Shown here piece after piece: positions 8,457 through 16,487 of a stretch of 24,830 bases of DNA. This stretch comes from DATDCV01 sp036524155 (lineage in GTDB: Bacteria; Verrucomicrobiota; Verrucomicrobiia; Limisphaerales; UBA8199): assembly GCA_036524155.1 (NCBI GenBank), contig DATDCV010000754.1, positions 1 to 24,830 on the forward strand, written 5' to 3'. The notes under the pieces were generated by a model. The model saw only the letters and a list, made by a program, of their open reading frames with translations, searched no databases and was not told the DNA's origin. The position numbers and the translations under genes are program-made. Each line of letters begins with the position of its first letter. Positions within the stretch are counted from its first letter, which is position 1.

Positions 8457-8975
8457 TTAGTTCCTGTTTGATTCAGTGGCGTTTTCGTTTTTCGAACGGA
8501 CAGATCGAAGTATGTGGTTCAGCTTCTCGACTATTGCCCGCGGCAATTGCCGGTGCTGACGCGACATGAGCAGAAATTCCTCGGCCAGCGGCACCACCGA
8601 CCATGTCTCGCTGGCTATGGGCAGTTGCCAGGGGACCGCAATGGAAACGGCCTGCCCTCCTCGTTTGAGCACCTGTTTCTCCAACGCGGCCAGGTCCTCC
8701 AGGCTCTTGCCGTAAAGCTCGTCCCGGATCTTGCGCAGCGGCAACCCTTGCGCCTGGTAGAGCCGGATGGCGATTAACTGCAACCGGTGCTTATCCGTGA
8801 ACCTCCTGGCGTAATGGCCGAGCGGCGGATCCAACAACCCGAGCGTGCGGTAATAACGGATATTCCGCTCCGTGATGTCTTCCGCCGCCTGCCCGTTGGC
8901 CGGAAATACATGATATTCCGCGCACCAGTCCTGAACGGACCTGGCGAGCTCTTCCAGGGTAAATTCTGTGCTCAC
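8457..8975 (-). CDS. MerR-type transcriptional regulator
   Basis: 172 residues. The N-terminal ~90 residues carry a MerR-like winged helix-turn-helix: TERNIRYYRTLGLLDPP (residues 35-51), a wing with HYARRFTDKHRLQL, and RLYQAQGLPLRKIRDEL (71-87). A coiled segment follows and then a short C-terminal part without obvious metal-binding cysteines or a ligand-binding domain, so the inducer is unclear. The start codon is GTG at 8975, preceded by an AAGGTG ribosome binding site at proper distance; upstream lies a perfect 17-bp palindrome (8993-9009), the likely operator. It is the first gene of a two-gene operon with the VIT/VWA protein and probably regulates both. Confidence 0.85.
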   Translation of the reverse strand: MSTEFTLEELARSVQDWCAEYHVFPANGQAAEDITERNIRYYRTLGLLDPPLGHYARRFTDKHRLQLIAIRLYQAQGLPLRKIRDELYGKSLEDLAALEKQVLKRGGQAVSIAVPWQLPIASETWSVVPLAEEFLLMSRQHRQLPRAIVEKLNHILRSVRSKNENATESNRN

Positions 8976-8992
8976 ACCGGCACCTTAACATA

Positions 8993-9009
8993 TGACAGTG
9001 TTACTGTCA
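8993..9009 (-). promoter_or_regulatory. Perfect 7-3-7 palindrome, likely operator of the MerR-type regulator
   Basis: Read on the minus strand the site is TGACAGT-AAC-ACTGTCA, a perfect dyad, 18 bp upstream of the regulator's GTG start. It includes TTGACA (9005-9010), usable as a -35 box, and is followed by TATGTT (8990-8995), a possible -10 element. MerR-type proteins typically bind dyads lying within the promoter spacer, so autoregulation is the natural reading; the exact promoter elements are uncertain. Confidence 0.65.
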
Positions 9010-9156
9010 ATAGTTTGTTGGGCGCACGCACGTCTAAGATAACGGGTAAGCGGTCCAACCCTCGCGACGGTTCGTCTCTCCCCCGCCAATCCGCGGATTG
9101 ACGGCAGAGAGGGCCCGGGAGAGGAGGCCGTTGCTCTGTGCTGCGTTTGCTCCCCC

Positions 9157-9186
9157 TTCAACGCTCCAACGCTTTAACACTTCGAC
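9157..9186. repeat. Short degenerate AACGCTTY octamer array
   Basis: Consecutive 8-bp units: aacgctcc, aacgcttt, aacacttc. Same family as the arrays at 9625-9688 and 24607-24650. Confidence 0.55.
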
Positions 9187-9320
9187 AAGGGCTGTGAAGA
9201 GAAAGTGAATAAGTAGTTCTTGCTTTTCCAGACCAGATTGTAAGATGATTGCGCCAACCTGAGTGCGGGAGCCCAATCTCTCGCGCTTGGCCAGTGGGCG
9301 TATGCGGTTACCGGGTCATC

Positions 9321-9418
9321 GTGGGTCACCGCCAGCTCGAACCGGCTTGCGCTGTTCCGGCTCCCGAAGCGAGAACTTTACCCCGCCCTCGTGCCTCCCA
9401 CTGGCGCTGATGACCCAC
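9321..9418. repeat. Inverted repeat in the intergenic region
   Basis: The left arm gtgggtcaccgccag (9321-9335) pairs with ctggcgctgatgacccac (9401-9418), with a 3-nt bulge. The ~65 bp between them contain weaker internal pairing (ctcg...cgag). It could be a REP-like element or a hairpin in the untranslated leader of the downstream operon. Confidence 0.45.
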
Positions 9419-9444
9419 GCGCCGGCTGGCGTGGCTGGCGTACC

Positions 9445-9467
9445 ACGTACGGGGGGGGGGGGTACGT
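9445..9467. repeat. Run of 12 G flanked by an acgtac/gtacgt palindrome
   Basis: Positions 9451-9462 are all G, bordered by acgtac on the left and gtacgt (using the last G) on the right. A homopolymer of this length is prone to slippage and to sequencing error. It lies about 230 bp upstream of the start of the secreted-protein/RHS operon. Confidence 0.7.
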
Positions 9468-9624
9468 AACCTCTCAGTCCCTCGCCAGGCCCCGACGGCC
9501 GCGCCTTCTCCGCCAGCCGTCCTCGCTTTTCGGTTCCCGTCGGACTGCAGCGCACCGCCGCCGGATCTCATTGACACCGCGGCTTCAGCCCGCTGCCTCG
9601 TGCCCGCGGATAGAACTCCCAAGC

Positions 9625-9688
9625 CGCTTCAACGCTTCAACGCCCCAACGTTTTAACGCTTCCACGCTTCCACGCCTCACCGCTCACC
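9625..9688. repeat. Eight tandem CGCTTCAA-like octamers next to a start codon
   Basis: The array reads in strict 8-bp register: two cgcttcaa, then cgccccaa, cgttttaa, two cgcttcca, cgcctcac and cgctcacc, ending 2 bp before the ATG at 9691. It occupies the space where a ribosome binding site would be and contains none. Confidence 0.8.
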
Positions 9689-9690
9689 CC

Positions 9691-12600
9691 ATGAAACCCA
9701 TCCTTGCCCTGCTTATTGTCCTTTCCTGCACCACCCTAACCACTGCCCCCGCTCAGAGTACGGCTCGCGCTTATTCCGTAACCGAGCGTGGCCCCCATCA
9801 CCAGGTCCTCGAAGCCCCCGACGCCCGGCCCGGCGCCCCGCCCCACCGCATCGTCGAAATCGCCACGGGCATGCATTACCTCGACGAAACCGACCAAACC
9901 GGCACCGCCTGGAAGCGCACTGAGGCCGTCTTCGAGGCAACCGACACCGGGTTCATCGCCACGCGCCAGCAGCACCGGGTCCAGCTCGCCAACGACCTCA
10001 ACGTCAAAGGCGCCACGACGCTGCGCACTCCCGGTGGCGCTGACATCCAAGCCACCCCCATCGCGGTCGCGCTCTACGATACCGCCAGCCGCAACTTCCA
10101 GGTCATTGGCGTGATCACCAATTGCACCGGCGTGCTCATCGCCAGCAACCAGGTCCTCTATGCCAATGCCTTTGCCGGTGTCTGTGCCGATCTGGTCGTG
10201 ACCATCTCTCAATACTCTTACGAGAGCGATGCCGTGTTCTCCGCGAAATTGGACCCGGCAGATTACGGTTTTCCAAGAGAAACCACCAAAATCCAAGTAC
10301 TCACAGAGTTCTACCAGTCCGAGCCGCCGGCAATCACCCGAAATGTGGTGGCCCCGGACACCATCGACGAAACGCTCACCTTCGGGGACGACCTCGTGAT
10401 CGGCTCGGGCCTGGCATATACCACGCCCAGCCTCGCCGAAACCAATCGAACGGCTGCCGTCGTTACCAAGCAGTACCTGACCGTAGACCAGCGGCAAATA
10501 TTGGTCGAGTCGGTTGACTTCCGTTCCCTCGCCGACGCTCTTCTCTCCCTGCCCGAGTGCGACAAGGGACAAGGCGCCATACTCAAGCTCGACCGGACCA
10601 AAGGGTATGCGGCCCTGCCGCGCTTGCCGGCCAAATCACAGGCTAAAACCCGGCCCCTGATCGCTTCCAAACCTATCGCCATGGCTTCCTCGCGCAAAAA
10701 ACCCGGCGTCACGATCGATTTCCGCGCAACTCTCAATGGCGGCGGCACGCTCCAGGCCGACACCACCTACCTCGTTTCCGGAACCGTCAATGGAGGGATA
10801 ACGATAGAAGGCGGCACTGTGCTCAAGTATAAAACCAACTCCTGCATTCTCACCTCCGGCTCCGTGCTCTGCAAGACGACTGGGAGCTACAGGCCTGCGA
10901 TTTTCACTTGCGTCGATGATGACACCGTCGGTGAAACCATGCAGGGCTACTCGGGCTCCGGCTGGACGGGATCGATCAATCCCAACGGCTATGCCTCTCC
11001 GGCCATCGCCCTCGGCTCCTCCAGCGTCTCTCTGAACAACTGCGTTTTCCGCTATGCCGCCTCCGCCCTCCAGTGTGGCACTTCCTCAAGCGGATACACC
11101 GCCACTTTCAGCCACCTCCAGTTCCTCAAATGCGGGAAGGCGATCGAACTCTACCCCGGCAACGGCATGTACAACACCCTCACCATCAACCTGAACAACG
11201 CGCTGCTTTCACAGGTCCAATACCCCTTCTACATGCCTTCCTTCCCCTACGGCCTGGCTGTGAATCTTGCCCATGGCACGATTGACCAGGCCAATCGCCT
11301 CTTCCTTGAGAACGGCAGCTTCACCCTCAGGGCCACCAATTCCATCTTCGCCAATATCACTAACACCAGCACCGGCACGTTTGTCGGCGCTTACAACGGC
11401 TTTTGGAGCTCCGCCCAGTCCTTCGGCGCCGCCCCGCTTACCGTCTATTCGTCCCCTTTCCTGAGCGTCGGCGCTGGAAATTATTACCTGAACGACACGT
11501 CAGGCTTTCGCAATTACGGCACCACCAGCGGCCCGCCGGCCACCCTCCTTTCCGATCTGAAAAAGCGCACCACCTATCCACCGATAATCGCCGCGGGCAC
11601 GACCTGGAACACCAGCCAAACCCTCACCCCCCAGGCCCAGCGCGATACGGACCCGCCTGATCTCGGCTGGCACCCGGCTGCGCTCGACTACTGCCTGGGC
11701 TGGGTGTTCGCCACCAATTGCACCGTCTCGATTCTTAACAGCGCGGCCATCGGCACCTTCGCCACCAACATCGCCGGGGGCGGCACCTATGGTCTGGCCA
11801 TTGGCCAGGGGGCAACGCTTCAGTCGGTCGGCACCCCGAACAATCCCAATTGGTTCATCCAATACAATCTCGTCCAGGAACAACCCATGACCACCTGGTT
11901 CCAAACCTCGGGCGGCCAACTCTGCTCCGAGTTCCAGGGCCTTACCCCCGCCCCGGTCATCAACTGCCGCTTCACCCAATTCTCGATTGCAGGACAAGCC
12001 GGGCCGCATTTTAATGCCCCGGCCAATACCGGCCCTTTCAACTTCACTGACTGCGAGTTCCACGGGGGCAAGCTGCTTTCGGCGGGGCCGACCATCAACC
12101 TCACCAACTGTCTGCTGGAGCGCGTTTATACGGATCTCGAAGCAAAGGACAGCCCGACCACGACCTACATGCGCAACTGCCTGGTCCTGGGTGGGGCCTT
12201 CACGTTTGCTCCGACCAATTCGTTCGTCCAGGACAATTTCTTCGACAAGGTCAACATCACCAACTGGAATGGGTACACAGGGACCAACGCTTATTATTCG
12301 CAAGCATCCCCTTACCGCCGCCTACAGCCCACCCGCCCAGACGACATCGTCCTAATGGCTTCCCCGTCCTATCAAGCCGGTCCCCTGGGCAACTTCTACC
12401 TCCTGAGCAGCAGCACGCTCATCAACGCCGGCTTCGGTGGCACCACCGCCAACCAGGTCGGCCTCTATCACTACACCGTCACGACCAACATCCTCTCCGG
12501 TGCTCAGATCAAGGAGACCAACAGCATCGTCGATGTCATTTATCATTACGTGGCCACCGACACGAACGGTGTGCCCATCGACACCGATGGCGATGGAATC

Positions 12601-12723
12601 TGCGACGCACTGGAAGACACTAACGGGGACGGCTCGGCCACGGGCGACCCCACAAGCTGGCTCAGTTCCGAGAACGGCACCACTGGCGTCAACGGCCTGC
12701 AGGTCTTCACGCCTTGGAAATAG
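9691..12723 (+). CDS. Large secreted beta-helix-like protein preceding the RHS gene
   Basis: 1010 residues from the ATG at 9691, where the signal peptide begins (ILALLIVLSCTTLTTAPAQS); the open frame runs 300 bp further upstream, but that part is intergenic repeat sequence. Residues ~24-330 are an unrecognised N-terminal region. From ~345, after NGGGTLQADTTYLVSG, the sequence has the regular short strands, Asn ladders and NCVF/NCLL/NCRF phrases of a right-handed parallel beta-helix, with two sections separated near residue 670. Residues 964-986 (DTDGDGICDALEDTNGDG) form a calcium-binding Asp-rich repeat, and the protein ends in a short LQVFTPWK tail. It is probably a surface-exposed or released adhesin-like protein. 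It ends 47 bp before the RHS start on the same strand, so the two are likely co-expressed and may act together. Function inferred only. Confidence 0.75.
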   Translation: MKPILALLIVLSCTTLTTAPAQSTARAYSVTERGPHHQVLEAPDARPGAPPHRIVEIATGMHYLDETDQTGTAWKRTEAVFEATDTGFIATRQQHRVQLANDLNVKGATTLRTPGGADIQATPIAVALYDTASRNFQVIGVITNCTGVLIASNQVLYANAFAGVCADLVVTISQYSYESDAVFSAKLDPADYGFPRETTKIQVLTEFYQSEPPAITRNVVAPDTIDETLTFGDDLVIGSGLAYTTPSLAETNRTAAVVTKQYLTVDQRQILVESVDFRSLADALLSLPECDKGQGAILKLDRTKGYAALPRLPAKSQAKTRPLIASKPIAMASSRKKPGVTIDFRATLNGGGTLQADTTYLVSGTVNGGITIEGGTVLKYKTNSCILTSGSVLCKTTGSYRPAIFTCVDDDTVGETMQGYSGSGWTGSINPNGYASPAIALGSSSVSLNNCVFRYAASALQCGTSSSGYTATFSHLQFLKCGKAIELYPGNGMYNTLTINLNNALLSQVQYPFYMPSFPYGLAVNLAHGTIDQANRLFLENGSFTLRATNSIFANITNTSTGTFVGAYNGFWSSAQSFGAAPLTVYSSPFLSVGAGNYYLNDTSGFRNYGTTSGPPATLLSDLKKRTTYPPIIAAGTTWNTSQTLTPQAQRDTDPPDLGWHPAALDYCLGWVFATNCTVSILNSAAIGTFATNIAGGGTYGLAIGQGATLQSVGTPNNPNWFIQYNLVQEQPMTTWFQTSGGQLCSEFQGLTPAPVINCRFTQFSIAGQAGPHFNAPANTGPFNFTDCEFHGGKLLSAGPTINLTNCLLERVYTDLEAKDSPTTTYMRNCLVLGGAFTFAPTNSFVQDNFFDKVNITNWNGYTGTNAYYSQASPYRRLQPTRPDDIVLMASPSYQAGPLGNFYLLSSSTLINAGFGGTTANQVGLYHYTVTTNILSGAQIKETNSIVDVIYHYVATDTNGVPIDTDGDGICDALEDTNGDGSATGDPTSWLSSENGTTGVNGLQVFTPWK

Positions 12724-12770
12724 CCCCGTTGAAACCCAGACCCTGGTACCAACCACAATACCTCGATTTT

Positions 12771-15700
12771 ATGCAGACAAATACAGTTCTCACGCACAAC
12801 GGCGGATCAAGCACGATCCCCGCAAGAGCTCTAGCTGTCGCGGCGGCCATTCTGGCTGGGTGCCCCTCCCAAGAGGCCGCCTTCGCCCAATGCCAAACCG
12901 CGACCATCCAGAAGAAAGAGGGCTCCTCAACCGTGCCCAAGGTGGGATTCTCCTGCACAAATGCATGCAAAGTCATTAAGTACTTGGTGGACTCCATGGA
13001 GTACGCTGAACAAACCTTTGGCGCAGTAACCAGGCAGAACATGTCCTGCAGAGAGGAAACTCGGTATGTACTCGGCGGCGGAAGTATCTATTCAATTGAC
13101 CTGGCGACGTGTCCTCCGACGGTGACATTTTCGAACTACCTCACCGACTACTACTATAAAATGGTCCACAACTCATGGGAGGGCTATGACAACGTCTGCC
13201 AGTCCGGCACCGACTTTCCTGGCACCCCGGATTGCGGAGGCTGCGGTTCGTGCGGACCGTACCCGGTATTTACGAATTACTCCGGCATGATCTCGAATCC
13301 GTGTGGTATCGCTTCATCCATTACCTACGTGAAGGACGGGTTTTACGCCGCCCCTGACTTCTTCTGCTACCACGACTCAACCGTTATCACCCATAACGGC
13401 AGCGGCCTCAGTTGCGAGTACACTACGGGCATGATCCAGCAGCAGTCGCTTTCCTGCGCGGAGAGGGCCCTGGGCGCAGTGACAAACTGGACGGCGGGCC
13501 CCGCAAGCTCCAGCTACTTCCTTTCAGCCGACGAACTGACGACGACCATCCAGGTTGCCAGGTGGCGCGTTGAGATCCGTGGGACCATCCCAGGAAAGAA
13601 ATACAAGTTGCGGCTTCAGTGGTTTGTCAACAAGAATGGCCGCATCTGGTCCGAAGTTGACGAGCCGATCCTCACGGCGCCGGACGCGGAAGTTTGGTAC
13701 CACCCTGGTGAAAACGGCGAGCTTCTAGGCGCCTCGCAGGAAACGACCACAAATTGTGTCGAGCTCAGCAACAGCCGCGAGCTTGTCAACGCTGCCATCT
13801 CCCCGGTTCCCGAGAACGGAAGTGATCCCAGGCGGCTACCCTCGCAGACCACCGGCGCGGCGAGCGCCCTCCCGGCCTGGACCCCAATGCCAGTAAGCGG
13901 CGGCTGCTCCTCCTGCGCCTCGAGTGGCGGCGATCTGGAGGTCGGCTCACTGCTAAATGTCAATCTCGGACCCGGACCAACCACCCCATCAGTCGGTTCC
14001 CTCAAGATTAGCGCCGCGAATCCATCTTCCACTCTGGCCACACCGAGCGGCTTGGATCTCGTCTACGACCGGCCCTCGAGCGGCCCATCCCTTGAAATCC
14101 TGAGGCTCTACACAGGCGAACTGCGCCAGATCGTTTCCCCCAGCCTTTTTCTGAACATCAGCAACAACGGCGATTACCAATATAACCTGCGCATCATGAA
14201 AAAGCAGGCCATGGGCATCCTTGCTAACGGCCTGTACACCTGGGACGCCGACCCGGCCTACCTGCTCAAGGAGTATTTCGTCGAAAATCCCGATGCCTCA
14301 CCCACCCAGTACAGCCGCCTGCGCGTCGTGGACACCACCGCCGGAAACCTCGAATGGATGTTCGCCTATTCCAACAGCCTCGGCGGGTGGAACGCGACTC
14401 TCCCGGCCAATATCGGCTCCATGGAGCTCATTTCCACGAACCAGGCCACCAATGCCTGGACCTACGTCCAGCGCGTTCGAAGCCCCTCCGGCACTCTGCT
14501 TTTCGAGCATACACAGGTCTACACGAACTACTCCTGGGGTCCGGCGATACTCCGTGACACCGTCGGCAGCGGAGCCGATGCCCGCACCCGCACCTGGACC
14601 TATTACCACCCGCCGCCGTTTACCCCCACATCTTCGCGTCCGCCCATTGACACCGTTACTGAGCCGGACGGCGCCTGGCGCAAAGTCCTGCAATACACCA
14701 ACGGCGGCCTCGTCGCGGTCGAGCTGCACGGCATCGACACAGGCGTGACCAATCAACCCAATTACTGTCGCCAGCTCACCTACTGGTACGGTTCTGCCGA
14801 TGCGGCGAATGACGACGGCACCCGCAAGCCCGACAATCCTCGGAAGGAGGAGGAATACTATAAAGGGCAACTGATCCGCCGGACCTACCATGTCTATTCT
14901 AAACAAAGCGCTTCACCCTGGTTCGACAAAACCGCCGAGTGCCCAAACCCCGCCAACACAATCTCTGACCCGGCGAACGAGGTCGGCATCACCTATTACC
15001 CCGCCGGTTCGGCTGCCGTCCTGTACACGGCGAACGCCGACGGCACCGTCACCATACCAACGATTGTTGTAGCCCCGGACGGCAGTTCCACCAGCACCGT
15101 GGACACCGGCGAGCCCGACGGCTCCTCACCGCCGCTCGTCAACCGGGGCACCCGCACCGAAACCGTCCTCGACCCTCGCGGGTTCATGACCTCCAGAACC
15201 GCCTGGTCCATCGCCCCGGGCGTCTCCGGACCGGAGCTTGGCCCAGTCATAAGCTCCCAAACCGTCACTGCCTCCGATGAGTACGGCCGCCCGACCCGGA
15301 TCGATTACCTCGACGGCACTTATGAATCGTTTTCGTACGCCTGTTGCGGCCTAGATACCGCCACCGACCGCAACGGCGTCACGCGAAACTACGAATATGA
15401 CCAGCTCCACCGCCCGCTCGGTTACACCACCCTGTCCTACGCCTCAACTCTTTCGCTGACCAACGTACTCGATGCTGCCGCGCGCGTCGTCGCCACCGTT
15501 CGCAATGGCGGAGGTTCCTGGCCCATTGTCCAAAATCGGAAACAATATAATACCGCGGGCCGGGTCATTACCGAAACCAACGCGCTGGGCGGCGTGACCA
15601 CCTTCAGCGAAACCATGGTCAACGGCATCTCCCGCCAAATTGTCACCGTGGCGCCCGACGGCGGCACAACCACGAACCTTTACCTCCCGGATGGCTCGCT

Positions 15701-16487
15701 CACCAATGTCGCCGGCACCGCGGTGTTCCCACTCCGCTACCAATACGGCACCGAGCTCAGCCCGCCCCAATTCTACACCAAAGAAATCAAATTGGATTTA
15801 GCCGGCAACACGGCGGAATGGGCCAAAACTTATCAGGACGGGCTTGGCCGCATCGATAAAACCGTCTATGCCGCCGCTTCAGGCGCTCCAGGGCAAACGA
15901 ATTTCTACAACAACAAGGGACAACCTTATAGACAAACCGACCCAGACGGAGTCACGACTCTGTACCGATATAACGGCCAGGGCGACCGCACGAATACCAC
16001 CGTCGACCTCGACCAGAACGGGTCCGTCGGGTATACGGTCGACCGCATCACCGAGACCACCAACATCTGCTTATTGGCTGGCCAGGGCGACAATACTCGC
16101 GGCACGGACATCAAGCGCACCGTCACCTGGGTCTGGACAACGGTCGGTTCCTCGACGGCTTCAAAGATCAGCGTTGTGGAAACCTCGACCGACGGCCTCC
16201 ACACCTGGCAAACCGCTTACCGGGACCAGAGCACGCCCGTCGTGACCAGGAGACGTGACGCTCCCCACCTCCGGCAACAACTGGACCCGCACCACCACGC
16301 AGACTGCGCCCGACAGCTCGACCACCGTCACTGTCGAGCAGTATGGGCGGTTGGTGTCGGTCACTCGCTACAACGCTTCCGGCGGCCAGGTCACCCAGAC
16401 CAGCTACGGCTACGATGCCCACGGCCGCCAGGCCGCGGTCACCGACGCCCGAAGCGGGACCACGATGTACACATTCAACGCTGCTGA
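12771..16487 (+). CDS. RHS/YD-repeat protein, N-terminal part (frame-disrupted)
   Basis: Starts at the ATG at 12771, where a signal peptide begins (hydrophobic LAVAAAILAG, cleavage near AFAQ-40). A TTG at 12714 overlapping the previous gene is open but unlikely. Residues ~40-350 are a Cys-rich N-terminal region (CGGCGSCGPYP) of unknown fold. From ~450 a typical secreted RHS core begins, with Tyr/Asp repeats such as YEYDQLHRPLGY. At about 16245 the sense continues in the +1 frame, and the last ~80 residues of this frame (RRRDAPHLRQQL onward) are Arg/His-rich nonsense. So residues up to ~1158 are the real part. RHS proteins build a hollow beta-cocoon around a variable C-terminal toxin. The break is an insertion mutation, a sequence error or, less likely, a recoding site. 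Confidence 0.8.
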   Translation: MQTNTVLTHNGGSSTIPARALAVAAAILAGCPSQEAAFAQCQTATIQKKEGSSTVPKVGFSCTNACKVIKYLVDSMEYAEQTFGAVTRQNMSCREETRYVLGGGSIYSIDLATCPPTVTFSNYLTDYYYKMVHNSWEGYDNVCQSGTDFPGTPDCGGCGSCGPYPVFTNYSGMISNPCGIASSITYVKDGFYAAPDFFCYHDSTVITHNGSGLSCEYTTGMIQQQSLSCAERALGAVTNWTAGPASSSYFLSADELTTTIQVARWRVEIRGTIPGKKYKLRLQWFVNKNGRIWSEVDEPILTAPDAEVWYHPGENGELLGASQETTTNCVELSNSRELVNAAISPVPENGSDPRRLPSQTTGAASALPAWTPMPVSGGCSSCASSGGDLEVGSLLNVNLGPGPTTPSVGSLKISAANPSSTLATPSGLDLVYDRPSSGPSLEILRLYTGELRQIVSPSLFLNISNNGDYQYNLRIMKKQAMGILANGLYTWDADPAYLLKEYFVENPDASPTQYSRLRVVDTTAGNLEWMFAYSNSLGGWNATLPANIGSMELISTNQATNAWTYVQRVRSPSGTLLFEHTQVYTNYSWGPAILRDTVGSGADARTRTWTYYHPPPFTPTSSRPPIDTVTEPDGAWRKVLQYTNGGLVAVELHGIDTGVTNQPNYCRQLTYWYGSADAANDDGTRKPDNPRKEEEYYKGQLIRRTYHVYSKQSASPWFDKTAECPNPANTISDPANEVGITYYPAGSAAVLYTANADGTVTIPTIVVAPDGSSTSTVDTGEPDGSSPPLVNRGTRTETVLDPRGFMTSRTAWSIAPGVSGPELGPVISSQTVTASDEYGRPTRIDYLDGTYESFSYACCGLDTATDRNGVTRNYEYDQLHRPLGYTTLSYASTLSLTNVLDAAARVVATVRNGGGSWPIVQNRKQYNTAGRVITETNALGGVTTFSETMVNGISRQIVTVAPDGGTTTNLYLPDGSLTNVAGTAVFPLRYQYGTELSPPQFYTKEIKLDLAGNTAEWAKTYQDGLGRIDKTVYAAASGAPGQTNFYNNKGQPYRQTDPDGVTTLYRYNGQGDRTNTTVDLDQNGSVGYTVDRITETTNICLLAGQGDNTRGTDIKRTVTWVWTTVGSSTASKISVVETSTDGLHTWQTAYRDQSTPVVTRRRDAPHLRQQLDPHHHADCARQLDHRHCRAVWAVGVGHSLQRFRRPGHPDQLRLRCPRPPGRGHRRPKRDHDVHIQRC

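Larger units (their letters stand above)
9010..9690. other. Structured intergenic region upstream of the RHS locus
   Basis: About 680 bp between the divergent regulator operon and the secreted-protein/RHS operon. I see no convincing gene. The open frame running through it on the plus strand is merely the upstream extension of the gene at 9691. It contains, in order, an 8-bp repeat array, an inverted repeat, a 12-G run and a second 8-bp repeat array, listed separately. It must also hold the promoter of the 9691 operon, but I cannot point to one. Confidence 0.5.

Noticed and set aside
7346..8569. 407-residue plus-strand frame opposite the VIT/VWA gene
   Set aside because: Arg/His-rich antisense shadow with no recognisable domain.
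9391..9690. 100-residue N-terminal extension of the secreted protein at 9691
   Set aside because: It translates the inverted repeat, G-run and octamer array, while a proper signal peptide begins exactly at the ATG at 9691.
12714..12770. TTG start for the RHS gene overlapping the previous stop
   Set aside because: The signal peptide only begins after the ATG at 12771; the 19 extra residues would precede and weaken it.
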